The notes under the pieces are model-generated. The model saw only the letters and a list, made by a program, of their open reading frames with translations, did no database searches and was not told the origin of the DNA. A program made the translations under genes and the position numbers. Of a stretch of 64,000 bases of DNA, positions 33,211 through 42,318 are shown one piece after another. The stretch covers positions 248,001 to 312,000 of the forward strand of contig WYAX01000012.1 in NCBI GenBank assembly GCA_011525625.1, given 5' to 3'. Source of the stretch: Nitrospira defluvii (GTDB taxonomy: Bacteria > Nitrospirota > Nitrospiria > Nitrospirales > Nitrospiraceae). The stretch's first letter is position 1. The number at the start of each line of letters is the position of its first letter.

Positions 33211-35964
33211 GTGCAGATCGAATATTCCTTCCTCCGCAGTCGTGTCGCCCGCCGGGTCTTTGTTCTCTTCATCCTCTGCGCCCTGTTGCCGGTCGTCGCA
33301 TTGAGTCTGATATCGCTCGGCGATGTGGTCAACCAGCTTACTCAGCAGACCGAGCGCCGCGTGCAGCATGAAAGCAAGGCCATGGGCATGGCTGTCTATC
33401 AGCGTCTGCGACTGCTTGAATCAGAAATGCAGTCGATCAGCAGACTCGTGGACCCAGCCTCGTCTCATGCCGCCGCTAATGTGGTGCCGGCGTCGCCTCA
33501 GCCGAGCACAGCGGGATTCATCGGCATGGCCCGGATTCTTCCTGAAGGAACCGCAGAAGTCTTCCTCGGCGAGATGCGATCCATTCCCACCCTGTCGCAG
33601 GCCCAGTGGGCAGTATTGCGCCAGCACAAAACCGTGATGATGAGCACCGTGGATGCCGCTGCCAGGCGATGGTTCATGGCCCACCGGCCCGAATCTACCG
33701 AGCTGGTCATCGTGGCGGAGATTAACCAGGAGTATGTGTGGGAGATCGCCGGGAGGGAGTCGCTTCCGGCCGACATGTTTCTCTGTCTGTTTGGAAAGGC
33801 GGCGGAGGTGCTGTTTTGCAGCCAGCCTCTACCCGAGGCATTGCAGGCGGCTTATCTAAAGATAGGTGGCGGCGCGACCTCATTCGAATGGCACGATGCT
33901 GCGGATTCGTATATCGCCGGATCCTGGGAAATTCCGCTGCGATTTGCATTCTCCACAGATCCATGGGCGGTCGTGTTAAGTGAATCGCAACGCAAGGCGT
34001 TTGAGCCACTCGCGGACTTTCGAAAACGATTCCTTCACATCGTCGTGATTGCGGTGGTGGGCGTGGCGCTGCTGAGCGTGGTTCAGATTCGAAAACTCCT
34101 GGTGCCGCTGGAGAAGTTGACGGAGGGCACCAAACGAGTTGCAGCGCGAAATTTCTCCACGCCTGTGCAAGTGAGCAGCGGCGATGAGTTTGAAGCTCTG
34201 GCGACGTCATTCAATGCCATGGCCGGCCGGTTGAATCAACAGTTCACCCAGCTGGCCACGATTCACGAAATCCATCGATCTGTCCTCTCCGTGTTGGACC
34301 CGAGCCGCATTGTCGATACCGTGTTGACCCGAGTGCGCGAAGTCTCGCCGTGCGAGGGAATTGCCGTGTTACTGATGGAAGCGTCCGATCCGGCGCGGGG
34401 GTGGCTGTACGGCAGAATGGCAGCGAAGAGCGACCGGACGACTATCACCGGTGTATCCGTCAGCGAGGACGACCGCCGGCTGCTGGCGTCCCATGAAGAC
34501 GGCATAACCTTGGTGAAGGCCGGCACGATCGGCGGGTTTGCCGCCCTGGGCGGGCCCGGTATTACTGCTCTCATGGTGCTGCCCTTGTTCCGCTCGCGTG
34601 ACCTGCTTGGCGGCATCGCGCTGAGTTACCGCCGGGCGCCTGAGATGGAACGTGATCATCGCGCGCAGCTGCGCCAATTGGCCGACCAGGTGGCGGTAGC
34701 CTTGAGCAATGCCTCGGATCTGGCGGAGCGGAAACGCGCGGAGAGCGCGCTCCGTGAGAGCCACGCCAAACTTGAGCAAGCCATGGCCAACCTGCAGACC
34801 GCGCAAGAGCAGATGGTGCAGCAAGAACGGCTTCGTGCGCTCGGCCAAATGGCCAGCGGCATCGCGCACGATTTCAACAATACGCTGTCGCCGATTATGG
34901 GGTTCAGCGAACTTTTGCTCATTGCGCCCCAGATGTCGGCGGATCCTGCGCAACTCAAAGAATACCTCCAGACCATCAATATGGCGGCCAAGGATGCGGC
35001 CAAAGTCGTGAGCCGTCTACGCGAATTTTATCGCCCCCGCCTCGATGCGGACCTGGCGGGCATCGTGGACCTGAATCGACTGGTCGAACAAAGTATCAAG
35101 CTCAGCCGGCCGAAATGGAAAGACCAGGCCTTGTCCAATGGTATCGCCATCGAGATCAAAACGGAATTGGACTCAGTGTCCCCGGTGGCGGGCCACGAGT
35201 CGGAGTTGCGTGAAGTGCTGACCAATCTGGTCTTCAACGCGGTGGATGCCATGCCGAAGAGCGGCTCGATCACGCTACGCACGAAAGCGGACGGCGATCA
35301 TGTTCGCCTGGAGGTGAGCGATACGGGCACGGGCATGACCGAAGACGTGCGCCGGCGTTGTCTCGAGCCGTTTTTTTCCACCAAAGGCGAAAAGGGGTCC
35401 GGGCTCGGGTTGGCGATGGTGTATGGGATCATCAAACGGTTGCGCGGCACGATCGAGATCACCAGCGCCCTCGGTGCCGGGACGACATTCAGCATTCGGT
35501 TGCCGATTCAAGCTGAGCAGGCGGCGAGCGCCAGGCAAGAAGGCCAAGGGCTTGAAGGAGTGCGACTGCAGATCCTCGTGGTCGATGACGATCCATTGGT
35601 AGGCCGTGTCACCGGGGAATACTTGCGAGTGGCCGGCCACCAGGTGGATGTGGTGACGAGCGCAGCGGAAGCCGTGAAGCGATTCAATCCCGAGCGCGTA
35701 CATCTGGTCGTGACGGATCACGGCATGCCCAACATGACCGGCCGGCAATTGGCCGAGGTCATCAAACAGGTGTCGCCGGAGACCCCGGTCGTGCTCCTGA
35801 CCGGCGGCGACGAGATCGACGCGAAGGAGACCGCTTCCTCGGCGGTCGATGCCGAACTCAGCAAGCCCCTCACCATGGCGGCGCTCCAGCGGACGTTGTC
35901 CACCCTCACCTTTCCCGCCGCGATCCGTGCGGAGAGCGGGAAAGAAATTGGTGATGCGGCCTGA
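33211..35964 (+). CDS. Hybrid histidine kinase (sensor-HAMP-GAF-HisKA-HATPase-REC)
   Basis: A 917-residue membrane kinase. TM1 lies at about 12-34, a periplasmic sensor of about 235 residues follows, and TM2 lies at about 272-292. HAMP (VPLEKLTEGTKRVAARNF), GAF (about 355-505) and a coiled coil come next. HisKA is intact (MASGIAHDFNNTLSPIMGF), HATPase has N (NLVFNAVDAM), G1 (DTGTGM) and G2 (GSGLGLAM). The C-terminal REC has DDD at its start and Asp in VVTDHGMP. GTG 33211 follows GAGG. It is 14 bp after the pseudopilin gene, with the output regulator next. Confidence 0.92.
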   Translation: MQIEYSFLRSRVARRVFVLFILCALLPVVALSLISLGDVVNQLTQQTERRVQHESKAMGMAVYQRLRLLESEMQSISRLVDPASSHAAANVVPASPQPSTAGFIGMARILPEGTAEVFLGEMRSIPTLSQAQWAVLRQHKTVMMSTVDAAARRWFMAHRPESTELVIVAEINQEYVWEIAGRESLPADMFLCLFGKAAEVLFCSQPLPEALQAAYLKIGGGATSFEWHDAADSYIAGSWEIPLRFAFSTDPWAVVLSESQRKAFEPLADFRKRFLHIVVIAVVGVALLSVVQIRKLLVPLEKLTEGTKRVAARNFSTPVQVSSGDEFEALATSFNAMAGRLNQQFTQLATIHEIHRSVLSVLDPSRIVDTVLTRVREVSPCEGIAVLLMEASDPARGWLYGRMAAKSDRTTITGVSVSEDDRRLLASHEDGITLVKAGTIGGFAALGGPGITALMVLPLFRSRDLLGGIALSYRRAPEMERDHRAQLRQLADQVAVALSNASDLAERKRAESALRESHAKLEQAMANLQTAQEQMVQQERLRALGQMASGIAHDFNNTLSPIMGFSELLLIAPQMSADPAQLKEYLQTINMAAKDAAKVVSRLREFYRPRLDADLAGIVDLNRLVEQSIKLSRPKWKDQALSNGIAIEIKTELDSVSPVAGHESELREVLTNLVFNAVDAMPKSGSITLRTKADGDHVRLEVSDTGTGMTEDVRRRCLEPFFSTKGEKGSGLGLAMVYGIIKRLRGTIEITSALGAGTTFSIRLPIQAEQAASARQEGQGLEGVRLQILVVDDDPLVGRVTGEYLRVAGHQVDVVTSAAEAVKRFNPERVHLVVTDHGMPNMTGRQLAEVIKQVSPETPVVLLTGGDEIDAKETASSAVDAELSKPLTMAALQRTLSTLTFPAAIRAESGKEIGDAA

Positions 35965-36014
35965 GGATGGTAGGCTCAAAAGTGGAATGCCGGCAAAGGA
36001 GCGGCGCGAACGCC

Positions 36015-37088
36015 ATGCAGGATCGCGATTTGAGCACCATCAAGCTGCTGTTGGTCGATGATGAAGCCCATTGCACCAAATTGATGGAGGCGTTTCTCCG
36101 GCAGGCAGGTTACGGCCTGATTACGACCACGAATGATCCCCGTCAGGCGCTGGATCTCTATCAAAAGGTCAAACCGGATCTCGTGGCTCTCGATCTGCGC
36201 ATGCCGCACTTGGACGGCTTCGACGTGATGCGGCAGTTGAGGCAAGTCATTCCCGCCGAGGACTATGTGCCCATTCTGATCGTGACGGGTGAGTTGGATG
36301 CGCCGTCAAAACATCGGGCGCTGGCCGAAGGCGCCAACGATTTCATCAATAAACCTGTAGACGCGACGGAAGTGGTGTTGCGGATTCAGAACCAATTGCA
36401 GACCCAACGTCTCCACAACCAATTGCAGATGCACAACGAACATCTGGAGGCCCAGGTTCGGTTGCGCACCAAAGTGGTGGAGCAGACGCAGTTGGATCTG
36501 CTGAATCGGTTGGTGATGGCCTCAGAATACCGCTACGATGCGAAGGGCGCCCATGCCTGGCGCGTGGGCCGTGTCGCCAAGCTCCTGGCCGAAATCAAAG
36601 GCCTGCCGCCGGATCAGGTGGATATGATCAAGAAAACCGCTCCGCTCCATGACGTCGGAAAGATCGGTCTCCGCGATTCGATCATCATGAAAGTGGGACC
36701 CTACGAACCTGCCGAGTTCGAAGGGATGAAAGCGCATACGAAACTCGGCTCCACGATTCTGGCGGACAGCCGCTCGCCCCTGTTGATGATGGCGCGGGAG
36801 ATCGCCCTGACGCATCATGAACGCTGGGACGGGAAGGGCTACCACAAGTTGAAGGATGTGCAGACGCCGCTCACGGGGCGCATTGTGACGCTGGCGGACG
36901 CCTTCGATGTGATGACCCATCCCTGTTCATACAAGAAGCCGTTGACATTGGGTGAGGCCAGGATGGAAATAGAGCGCCATGCCGGAACTCAGTTCGACCC
37001 GGAGTTGAGCGCGCTGTTCCTGCAGCTCATCGATCGTGATGGTGAGACCTTACTCAATGACGTGACGGACGCGCCGTTCTTCGGTTAG
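36015..37088 (+). CDS. Response regulator with HD-GYP-type domain
   Basis: A 357-residue protein. The REC domain (about 10-125) has phospho-Asp in VALDLRMPHL and Lys in FINKPVD. A coiled-coil linker leads to an HD-GYP domain (about 165-350), expected to cleave cyclic di-GMP. HDVGKIGL is intact, but the GYP motif reads HHERWDGKGYHK, so Pro is His. I use ATG 36015 (AGGAG 13 nt upstream); ATG 35967, overlapping the kinase stop region, is possible. It is the likely output of the kinase at 33211. Confidence 0.88.
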   Translation: MQDRDLSTIKLLLVDDEAHCTKLMEAFLRQAGYGLITTTNDPRQALDLYQKVKPDLVALDLRMPHLDGFDVMRQLRQVIPAEDYVPILIVTGELDAPSKHRALAEGANDFINKPVDATEVVLRIQNQLQTQRLHNQLQMHNEHLEAQVRLRTKVVEQTQLDLLNRLVMASEYRYDAKGAHAWRVGRVAKLLAEIKGLPPDQVDMIKKTAPLHDVGKIGLRDSIIMKVGPYEPAEFEGMKAHTKLGSTILADSRSPLLMMAREIALTHHERWDGKGYHKLKDVQTPLTGRIVTLADAFDVMTHPCSYKKPLTLGEARMEIERHAGTQFDPELSALFLQLIDRDGETLLNDVTDAPFFG

Positions 37089-37162
37089 GCGTCCTGGCGT
37101 TTCGACTCTTCCTCCCGATTCCCTCCTGCAGCGACAAATCACTCGATGACGGTCCTATGTGC

Positions 37163-37221
37163 TTGACGTACGCTCCAAGCCTTTGCTACCGTCCGTGCCA
37201 CGATTATTCATTTCGTGCTAC
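37163..37221 (+). promoter_or_regulatory. nikR promoter and candidate NikR operator
   Basis: TTGACG (37163-37168) and a weak TACCGT (37187-37192) make a promoter with an 18-bp spacer. An inverted repeat, GTGCCACGA (37195-37203) and TCGTGCTAC (37213-37221), covers the expected start point. A 27-bp dyad just before nikR fits autorepression; the half-site differs from the E. coli one (GTATGA). Confidence 0.55.
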
Positions 37222-37233
37222 GAAGGGTGATCA

Positions 37234-37653
37234 ATGAAAGCGCTGGCCAGATTCGGTGTGTCTCTCGATCAAGCATTGCTCGGCGAGTTCGATCGGTTGA
37301 TCGAGCGGCGCAAGTATACGAACCGTTCCGAAGCCATCCGGGACTTGATTCGGGACAGCCTGGTCGGACAGCAGTGGAACGAGAATCAAGAGACGGTTGC
37401 CACGATCACCTTCGTCTATGATCATCACGTCCCCGGCCTGACGGGAAGGCTCACCCATCTTCAGCATGATTTCCAAGGACAGATCCTGGCCGGGATGCAT
37501 GTGCATCTGGACCATGATCATTGCCTGGAAGTGCTGGTGGCCAAGGGTAAAGGAGCGGCTGTCCGCAAGATCGCCGATGCCTTGTTGAGCGTCAAGGGCG
37601 TGAAACACGGCAAGCTCACCATGACCACGACGGGCAAGGGGCTGAGCGTCTGA
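37234..37653 (+). CDS. nikR: Nickel-responsive regulator NikR
   Basis: A 139-residue tetrameric repressor. An N-terminal ribbon-helix-helix (ARFGVSLDQALLGEFDRLI, YTNRSEAIRDLIRD) binds DNA. The C-terminal ACT-like domain holds the nickel ligands (H in DHHVPG, then MHVHLDHDHCLEVL giving His, His, Cys). All high-affinity ligands are present. A palindrome lies just upstream. The stop TGA overlaps the next ATG by 1 nt. It normally represses nickel uptake when nickel is plentiful; the receptor at 38199 is the obvious candidate target. Confidence 0.95.
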   Translation: MKALARFGVSLDQALLGEFDRLIERRKYTNRSEAIRDLIRDSLVGQQWNENQETVATITFVYDHHVPGLTGRLTHLQHDFQGQILAGMHVHLDHDHCLEVLVAKGKGAAVRKIADALLSVKGVKHGKLTMTTTGKGLSV

Positions 37654-38072
37654 TGACGATTTGTGTCGTAGATGGTCGTGGCGGGGGGCTCGGGAGCCGA
37701 ATCATCGAGGGGATGCGCGCCCTTACGGACGAGGGTCATGCCATCATTGGATTGGGGCTCAATCCCGTGTCCGCGGACGCGATGGCGCGTGCCGGGGCGA
37801 CCTTCACGGAAACCGTGCCCCATGTGATCCATCGACGGCTCCATGCCGCCGATATGATCGTCGGTTCGTTGAGTCTCCTCATGCCGGGGGCGATGTTGGG
37901 CGAAGTCACCCCGGCGCTGGCGCAGGTTGTGTTGGCCTCCCCTGCAAAGAAACTGCTCCTCCCCGTGAACAAGCGGCAGGTCGAAGTCGTCGGCGCCGAG
38001 GGACGAACCCTCGATGCGTTGATCGATCATGCCGTGCAACGCATTGCGGTTTTCCTCAGATCGACCGACTGA
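37653..38072 (+). CDS. DUF3842 family protein
   Basis: A 139-residue cytoplasmic protein. The N-terminus ICVVDGRGGGLGSRIIEGM is a glycine-rich nucleotide-binding-like loop, and GLGLNPVSADAMARAGAT and PVNKRQVEVVG are further family blocks. The function is not known. It is translationally coupled to nikR (TGATG), so a role in nickel metabolism is plausible. Confidence 0.8.
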   Translation: MTICVVDGRGGGLGSRIIEGMRALTDEGHAIIGLGLNPVSADAMARAGATFTETVPHVIHRRLHAADMIVGSLSLLMPGAMLGEVTPALAQVVLASPAKKLLLPVNKRQVEVVGAEGRTLDALIDHAVQRIAVFLRSTD

Positions 38073-38198
38073 GGGAGACCGTTGATACGCGTTCTCTTTC
38101 CTGACAATCAGATCACGAAGGTCTGAATGACCGACCACAGGCGACTCCTGCCTTGTGGCGAACGCTTGTCCTCATACCTGATCTGATGGGAGTGACGT

Positions 38199-40250
38199 AT
38201 GATTCGGTGGCTCTGGATTCTTGGCCTGGTGCTCATGATGTGGTCTGCGGATGCGACGATGCTGGTGTATGCCCATGATCCGGATGTTGTGGATCTCGAG
38301 GTGCCGGAAATACAGGTGTCTGCCGAGCGCCCCGTGGCGGCGTCTTCCCAACAGTTTATTCCCGACAAAGAATATCTCATGCAGCCGCAGGGCCGCCCGG
38401 CTCAGGTGTTGCGGCTGATTCCTGGGTTTGTCGCGGTGGAACATTCCGGCGGTGCGGGAAAGGCCGATCAGTATTTCCTGCGCGGGTTCGATGCCGACCA
38501 TGGGACCGATGTCGCGTTCTTCACCGACGGCATGCCGATCAACCTGCGCAGCCACGCCCATGGACAGGGCTACACCGACCTCAACTTCATCATTCCGGAA
38601 ACCATCGAAGGGGTGGATGTCTACAAGGGCGCCTATCTGCCCGAGTACGGAGACTTTGCCACGGCCGGCGCGGTGAACTTTCGTACGCGTGAACTGGTGA
38701 AGGAAGGCGTGGTGCAGTCGGCCGGCGGACAGTTCAGCACGCAGCGTCACCTGTTGATGTTTTCACCGACCAAGGACAGGGTGCGGACGCTGTTTGCGGC
38801 GGAAGGCTACTACACCAACGGGCCGTTCCTGAACGACAATCGATACCTGCGCGGCAACCTCCTGGGCAAGGCTACCATGAATCCGCTTGGCCGCGACGAA
38901 TTGGTCATCACCGGCACATTTCAGAAATCGCAGTGGAACGGGTCGGGCGAGATTCCGCTCCGCGCTATCCAGGATGGATCGCTGGACCGGTTCGGATCGA
39001 TTGATCCGAGCGAAGGCGGCCGAACGCAGCGCAGCACGGGCCGGATGAATTACCATTATGACAACTCGTCCGGGGGACGGTTTTTCGCCAATGCCTACGC
39101 CCAGTATTATCGATTCGACCTCTTTACGAACTTCACCTTCTTTCTGAACGATCCGGTCAACGGCGACGGGTTTCAACAATCAGACCGGCGCGTCGTCTAT
39201 GGCGGCGATGTGGGATACAAACAGCTCGTTCGATTGTTCGACATCGATGGTGCCGTAACTGCGGGGTTCCAAGCACGGATCGACGACATCCATGCGCGTT
39301 TGGGCTCACAAGTCAAACGGGCGCCTTTGGGAACCACCGTGGACAGCACGATCTTCGAGGCCTCTTACGCGCCGTTTGTGAAGCTGGAACTTCAGCCGGC
39401 GCCTTGGTTGCGAGTCGCCGGTGGCGTGCGCACCGAAGTCTTCACGTTCGACGTGCGAAACCGCTGTGCGACATGTTCGGAGCAGCCGGCCGGCAGCACC
39501 GGTTCAGGGGTGGCATTGCCCAAAATGAACGTGATCCTGGGCCCTTGGTTCAGGACAGAGTTTTTTGCCAACTACGGCGAGGGATATCACAGCAACGACG
39601 CCAGGTCAGCTGTGGCTCAGGCGGCGTCACCGTTGGCCAGGGCGAGAAATTACGAGGTCGGTGTCCGCTCCAAACCCTGGGGGCCCGATGGAGTCGAACT
39701 GATCGCGACACTCTGGGCGTTGGATTTGAAACAGGAGCTGGTGTTCGTAGGAGATGAGGGGACGACGGAAATCCGCGGAGCCTCCCGCCGGCGCGGCATG
39801 GAAGTCGCCGCCAGAGGACAGGTCTGGGGGCCGCTGTACTTCAACGGCAGCGTGACCTGGACCAAAGCGGAATTCACCAATGGCGATGCGATTCCGCTGG
39901 CTCCCGAGGTGACGGCGTATGGAGCGTTGTTGTTACGCTGGCCGGAAGGACTCTCGTCACAGATCCAAGCGACCTATCTCGGCGTGCGTCCCTTGATTGA
40001 AGATCGCAGCGCGAAGGCACCCTCGTGGACCACGTTTGACCTCTCGGAGCGATACCAAATCCCAGTGAAACTTTCACGCGGCCGGCTGGAAGCGTTTCTC
40101 TTCGTGCAGAATCTCTTCAATACCAAATGGGAACAGGCCACGTTCTTTTTCGAATCCCGCCTGCGCAACGAAGCGACCGGTGTCGCGGACACGCATTTCG
40201 TGCCGGGGAATCCGAGGTTCGTCATGGCGGGCTTGGCCTGGTACTTCTAG
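38199..40250 (+). CDS. TonB-dependent outer membrane receptor, possibly for nickel
   Basis: A 683-residue receptor. The signal peptide is followed by a His-containing start (AHDPDVVDLEVPEIQVSAER). The plug reads RPAQVLRLIPGFVAVEHSGG, YFLRGFDADHGTDVAFFTDG and NLRSHAHGQGYTDLNFIIPE, with several His that could touch metal. The barrel ends with a C-terminal aromatic (MAGLAWYF). A CxxC (CATC) occurs mid-barrel. GGGAG precedes the ATG. Its place after nikR-DUF3842 suggests nickel or cobalt uptake; this is contextual only. Confidence 0.9.
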   Translation: MIRWLWILGLVLMMWSADATMLVYAHDPDVVDLEVPEIQVSAERPVAASSQQFIPDKEYLMQPQGRPAQVLRLIPGFVAVEHSGGAGKADQYFLRGFDADHGTDVAFFTDGMPINLRSHAHGQGYTDLNFIIPETIEGVDVYKGAYLPEYGDFATAGAVNFRTRELVKEGVVQSAGGQFSTQRHLLMFSPTKDRVRTLFAAEGYYTNGPFLNDNRYLRGNLLGKATMNPLGRDELVITGTFQKSQWNGSGEIPLRAIQDGSLDRFGSIDPSEGGRTQRSTGRMNYHYDNSSGGRFFANAYAQYYRFDLFTNFTFFLNDPVNGDGFQQSDRRVVYGGDVGYKQLVRLFDIDGAVTAGFQARIDDIHARLGSQVKRAPLGTTVDSTIFEASYAPFVKLELQPAPWLRVAGGVRTEVFTFDVRNRCATCSEQPAGSTGSGVALPKMNVILGPWFRTEFFANYGEGYHSNDARSAVAQAASPLARARNYEVGVRSKPWGPDGVELIATLWALDLKQELVFVGDEGTTEIRGASRRRGMEVAARGQVWGPLYFNGSVTWTKAEFTNGDAIPLAPEVTAYGALLLRWPEGLSSQIQATYLGVRPLIEDRSAKAPSWTTFDLSERYQIPVKLSRGRLEAFLFVQNLFNTKWEQATFFFESRLRNEATGVADTHFVPGNPRFVMAGLAWYF

Positions 40251-40280
40251 TCGACCGCTGAAAACGCCTTCCAGCGTCGT

Positions 40281-40757
40281 TCTCGGCTCGAACATATCCT
40301 CGACGTACCGCAAGGGTACGCCTGCGGGATGTTCTCACCTGCGGCCTAGGTGGAAGCCGTTTTGAGCGGTCGCGGGGAGGGACAAGCCGGTGCTGCCATC
40401 GGCTGCGGCCTTGCTGGACGGGCATTTTGAGCCGCCTTCTGTGGATGACCGGCGTTCTCGGCTCGAACATATCCTCGACGTTCCGCAAGGGTACGCCTGC
40501 GGGATGTTCTCACCTGCGGCCTAGCTGGAAGCCGTTTTGAGCGGTCGCGGGAGGGACCAACCCGGTGTGCCGTCGGCTGCGGCCTTGCTGGACGGGCATT
40601 TTGAGCCGCCTTCTGTGGACGGCTGGTGGTCTCGGCTCGAACATATCCTCGACGTACCGCAAGGGTACGCCTGCGGGATGTCTCACCTGCGGCCTAGCTG
40701 GAAGCCGTTTTGAGCGGTCGCGGGGAGGGACAAGCCGGTGCTGCCATCGGCTGCGGG
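40281..40757. repeat. Tandem array of a 174-175 bp repeat, about 2.7 copies
   Basis: Units begin at 40281, 40456 and 40630 (TCTCGGCTCGAACATATCCT) and are nearly identical. Each contains a dyad around CTCGACGTACC and GGGTACGCC, closed by GAACAT and ATGTTC, and the phrase CGGCCTTGCTGGACGGGC. Single related units lie at 49793, 52923 and 58943. The array fills most of the 584-bp gap 40251-40833; no gene is seen there. Confidence 0.85.
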
Positions 40758-40771
40758 GGATTCATTAGCGA

Positions 40772-40801
40772 TTGAACGGCTGGATCGTCACCATGTAGCA
40801 T
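40772..40801 (+). promoter_or_regulatory. Promoter of the DNA glycosylase gene
   Basis: TTGAAC (40772-40777) and TAGCAT (40796-40801) with an 18-bp spacer. GGAGGG (40825-40830) and ATG 40834 follow. Confidence 0.5.
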
Positions 40802-40833
40802 TTGGGTTGTTTGGTGGGTCTTACGGAGGGACT

Positions 40834-41409
40834 ATGATTCTTCCACGTGATTACTTCGATCGCCCCACCCTGGAGGTGGCCCGTTCGTTGGTCGGCAAGT
40901 ATCTCGTCCGCGACCAGGGTAGTGGGCTGATTGTCGGAAGGATCATCGAAGTGGAGGCCTACATCGGCACGGAGGACAAGGCCTGCCATGCTTCGAAGGG
41001 AAGGACGGCACGTACAGACGTGCTGTTTGGTCCGCCGGGACATGCCTATGTCTACCTCTGCTACGGGATGTATGAAATGTTGAACGTCGTGACGGAGCGG
41101 GAAGGATTCCCGGCGGCTATCCTCCTGCGAGCGGTAGAGTGCGACGGGCGTTTGATCGATGGACCCGGGCGGTTGACGCGCGCACTCGGTATCGACCGCC
41201 GCTTGAATCGATGCGATCTGACGCTCGGTCAATCCCTCTGGTTCGAAGATCGCGGAACGGCCGTACCGGCCGGCGTGCTGAACTCCCATCCCCGTATCGG
41301 TGTGGAGTACGCCGGCGAGTGGGCTCACAAACCCTGGCGGTTTCGTTTGACCACGGATCTGTCTACGTCTCGTCGCCCCCGGACCAGGCTCTCAGCATCC
41401 AAGAAATAA
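40834..41409 (+). CDS. mpg: 3-methyladenine DNA glycosylase (AAG/Mpg family)
   Basis: A 191-residue base-excision repair enzyme that removes alkylated purines. Family motifs are RIIEVEAYIGTEDKACHA (with the catalytic Glu), RTDVLFGPPGHAYVYLCYGM, NVVTEREGFPAAILLRAVE and GPGRLTRALGI. GGAGGG precedes ATG 40834; the longer frame upstream lies in repeat sequence. The length is normal for the family. It ends at a bidirectional hairpin shared with the convergent gene. Confidence 0.93.
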   Translation: MILPRDYFDRPTLEVARSLVGKYLVRDQGSGLIVGRIIEVEAYIGTEDKACHASKGRTARTDVLFGPPGHAYVYLCYGMYEMLNVVTEREGFPAAILLRAVECDGRLIDGPGRLTRALGIDRRLNRCDLTLGQSLWFEDRGTAVPAGVLNSHPRIGVEYAGEWAHKPWRFRLTTDLSTSRRPRTRLSASKK

Positions 41410-41412
41410 AAA

Positions 41413-41437
41413 GGGGAAGCCGGTGTGCGGCTTCCCC
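41413..41437. terminator. Bidirectional intrinsic terminator
   Basis: GGGGAAGCCG (41413-41422) pairs perfectly with CGGCTTCCCC (41428-41437) over a 5-nt loop. AAATAAAAA on the left serves as a U-run for the minus-strand gene 41467-41832; CTT on the right is weaker for the plus strand. Confidence 0.82.
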
Positions 41438-41466
41438 CTTCGAAAAACAAGTCCAGAAAATCGATA

Positions 41467-41832
41467 CTAGTCGATCTTGCGCTCGCCGGTGATCTTGGTC
41501 GCGGAGGTGACGGGCGGTTCAATCTTGATCTGCGGACCTTGCACATTCGGCAAGCGACCTGCCCCATGGCCTTCGGTGATCCGCGCATTGTCCGTCTTGG
41601 TCAGATTCTGCTGAGCATGCTTGGTGGACTCGAAGGACTTCAGCAAGGTGGATTCGCCGCGCGCATCCTTTTGACCGGGATCATTGGCGGTCGGCTGTCC
41701 GTTCACCGGGCTGCCGTCATTCTTCATCGGATAACCTTCGTGCTTCGGCAACAGCGCCGGATTGGCGGAGGCCATCGAACAGAGAAACAAAACACCTGCA
41801 AGGGTCGCGACGCTGCCGATCACGAGTTTCAT
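41467..41832 (-). CDS. Small exported protein, unknown
   Basis: A 121-residue protein with a signal peptide (LVIGSVATLAGVLFLCSMASA-NP). The rest is hydrophilic and probably disordered (HEGYPMKNDGSPVNGQPTAND, SFESTKHAQQNLTKTDNA). AAAGGAG-like bases precede the ATG on the minus strand. The transcript ends at the 41413-41437 hairpin. No family is recognised. Confidence 0.7.
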   Translation of the reverse strand: MKLVIGSVATLAGVLFLCSMASANPALLPKHEGYPMKNDGSPVNGQPTANDPGQKDARGESTLLKSFESTKHAQQNLTKTDNARITEGHGAGRLPNVQGPQIKIEPPVTSATKITGERKID

Positions 41833-41954
41833 ACCCCTACTCCTTTGAAAGAATGTGAAAGTATGGTGGTCGAGAATATAGACGTTAAAAGCCTTAAGAG
41901 TGCCGGAATCTTAGCTTCCTGAAGAAGCCGTGTCAAGAATAAAGGGGGGGCGGT

Positions 41955-42055
41955 GAGCGGGTGGTCCTGAGGCCGTCCAGTTGCTCGCAGACCGCGCACG
42001 ATCAGAATGTGCTCGGCCCATGCGCGCAGGTGGACGGCCTCGACGACCACCCGCA
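41955..42055. repeat. Long intergenic hairpin 1
   Basis: GCGGGTGGTC and GAGGCCGTCCA on the left pair with TGGACGGCCTC and GACCACCCGC on the right, forming a stem of over 20 bp with a large loop. It lies in the 486-bp gap 41833-42318, where no gene is seen. Confidence 0.65.
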
Positions 42056-42076
42056 GAGAAGGAGGCAGAGGGGGAA

Positions 42077-42167
42077 GGGTGGCGTGACGGTCTCCTTTGC
42101 TCGCACAACGCGCGGCCTCGGAAGGCCCTCGTTGGACGCGCGCACGGGGAGAACCGTCACGCCACCC
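42077..42167. repeat. Long intergenic hairpin 2
   Basis: GGGTGGCGTGACGGT pairs perfectly with ACCGTCACGCCACCC (15 bp). The loop contains GCGCGCGTCCAACGAGGGCC on the reverse strand, which is shared with the hairpin at 49023-49136. Confidence 0.7.
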
Positions 42168-42318
42168 TCGAGAATGGCGGATCTGTTTCAACGCGCGCAG
42201 TCGCAGGCCTCCCTCAGCCTACCGTCGGTGCGAGAAAAGGAGATGTTCCGTCGAGGTGCGCAGGCGGAATGATATTGGAAGCCGCCTGTGATCGATGCGG
42301 GCGGTCAGCAACAACGGA

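Noticed and set aside
38172..38202. TCATAC-N19-GTATGA dyad before the receptor at 38199, like E. coli NikR half-sites
   Set aside because: The half-sites are in the reverse order (NikR binds GTATGA-N16-TCATAC), the spacing differs, and the right half overlaps the start codon. Probably chance.
40281..40757. CRISPR-like array
   Set aside because: Units are 174 bp, contiguous and without unique spacers; no cas genes are near.
40796..40808. TGTAGCAT before the glycosylase as a further decamer-site copy
   Set aside because: No GAGC box 10 bp on; the TAGCAT works better as an ordinary -10 with TTGAAC upstream.
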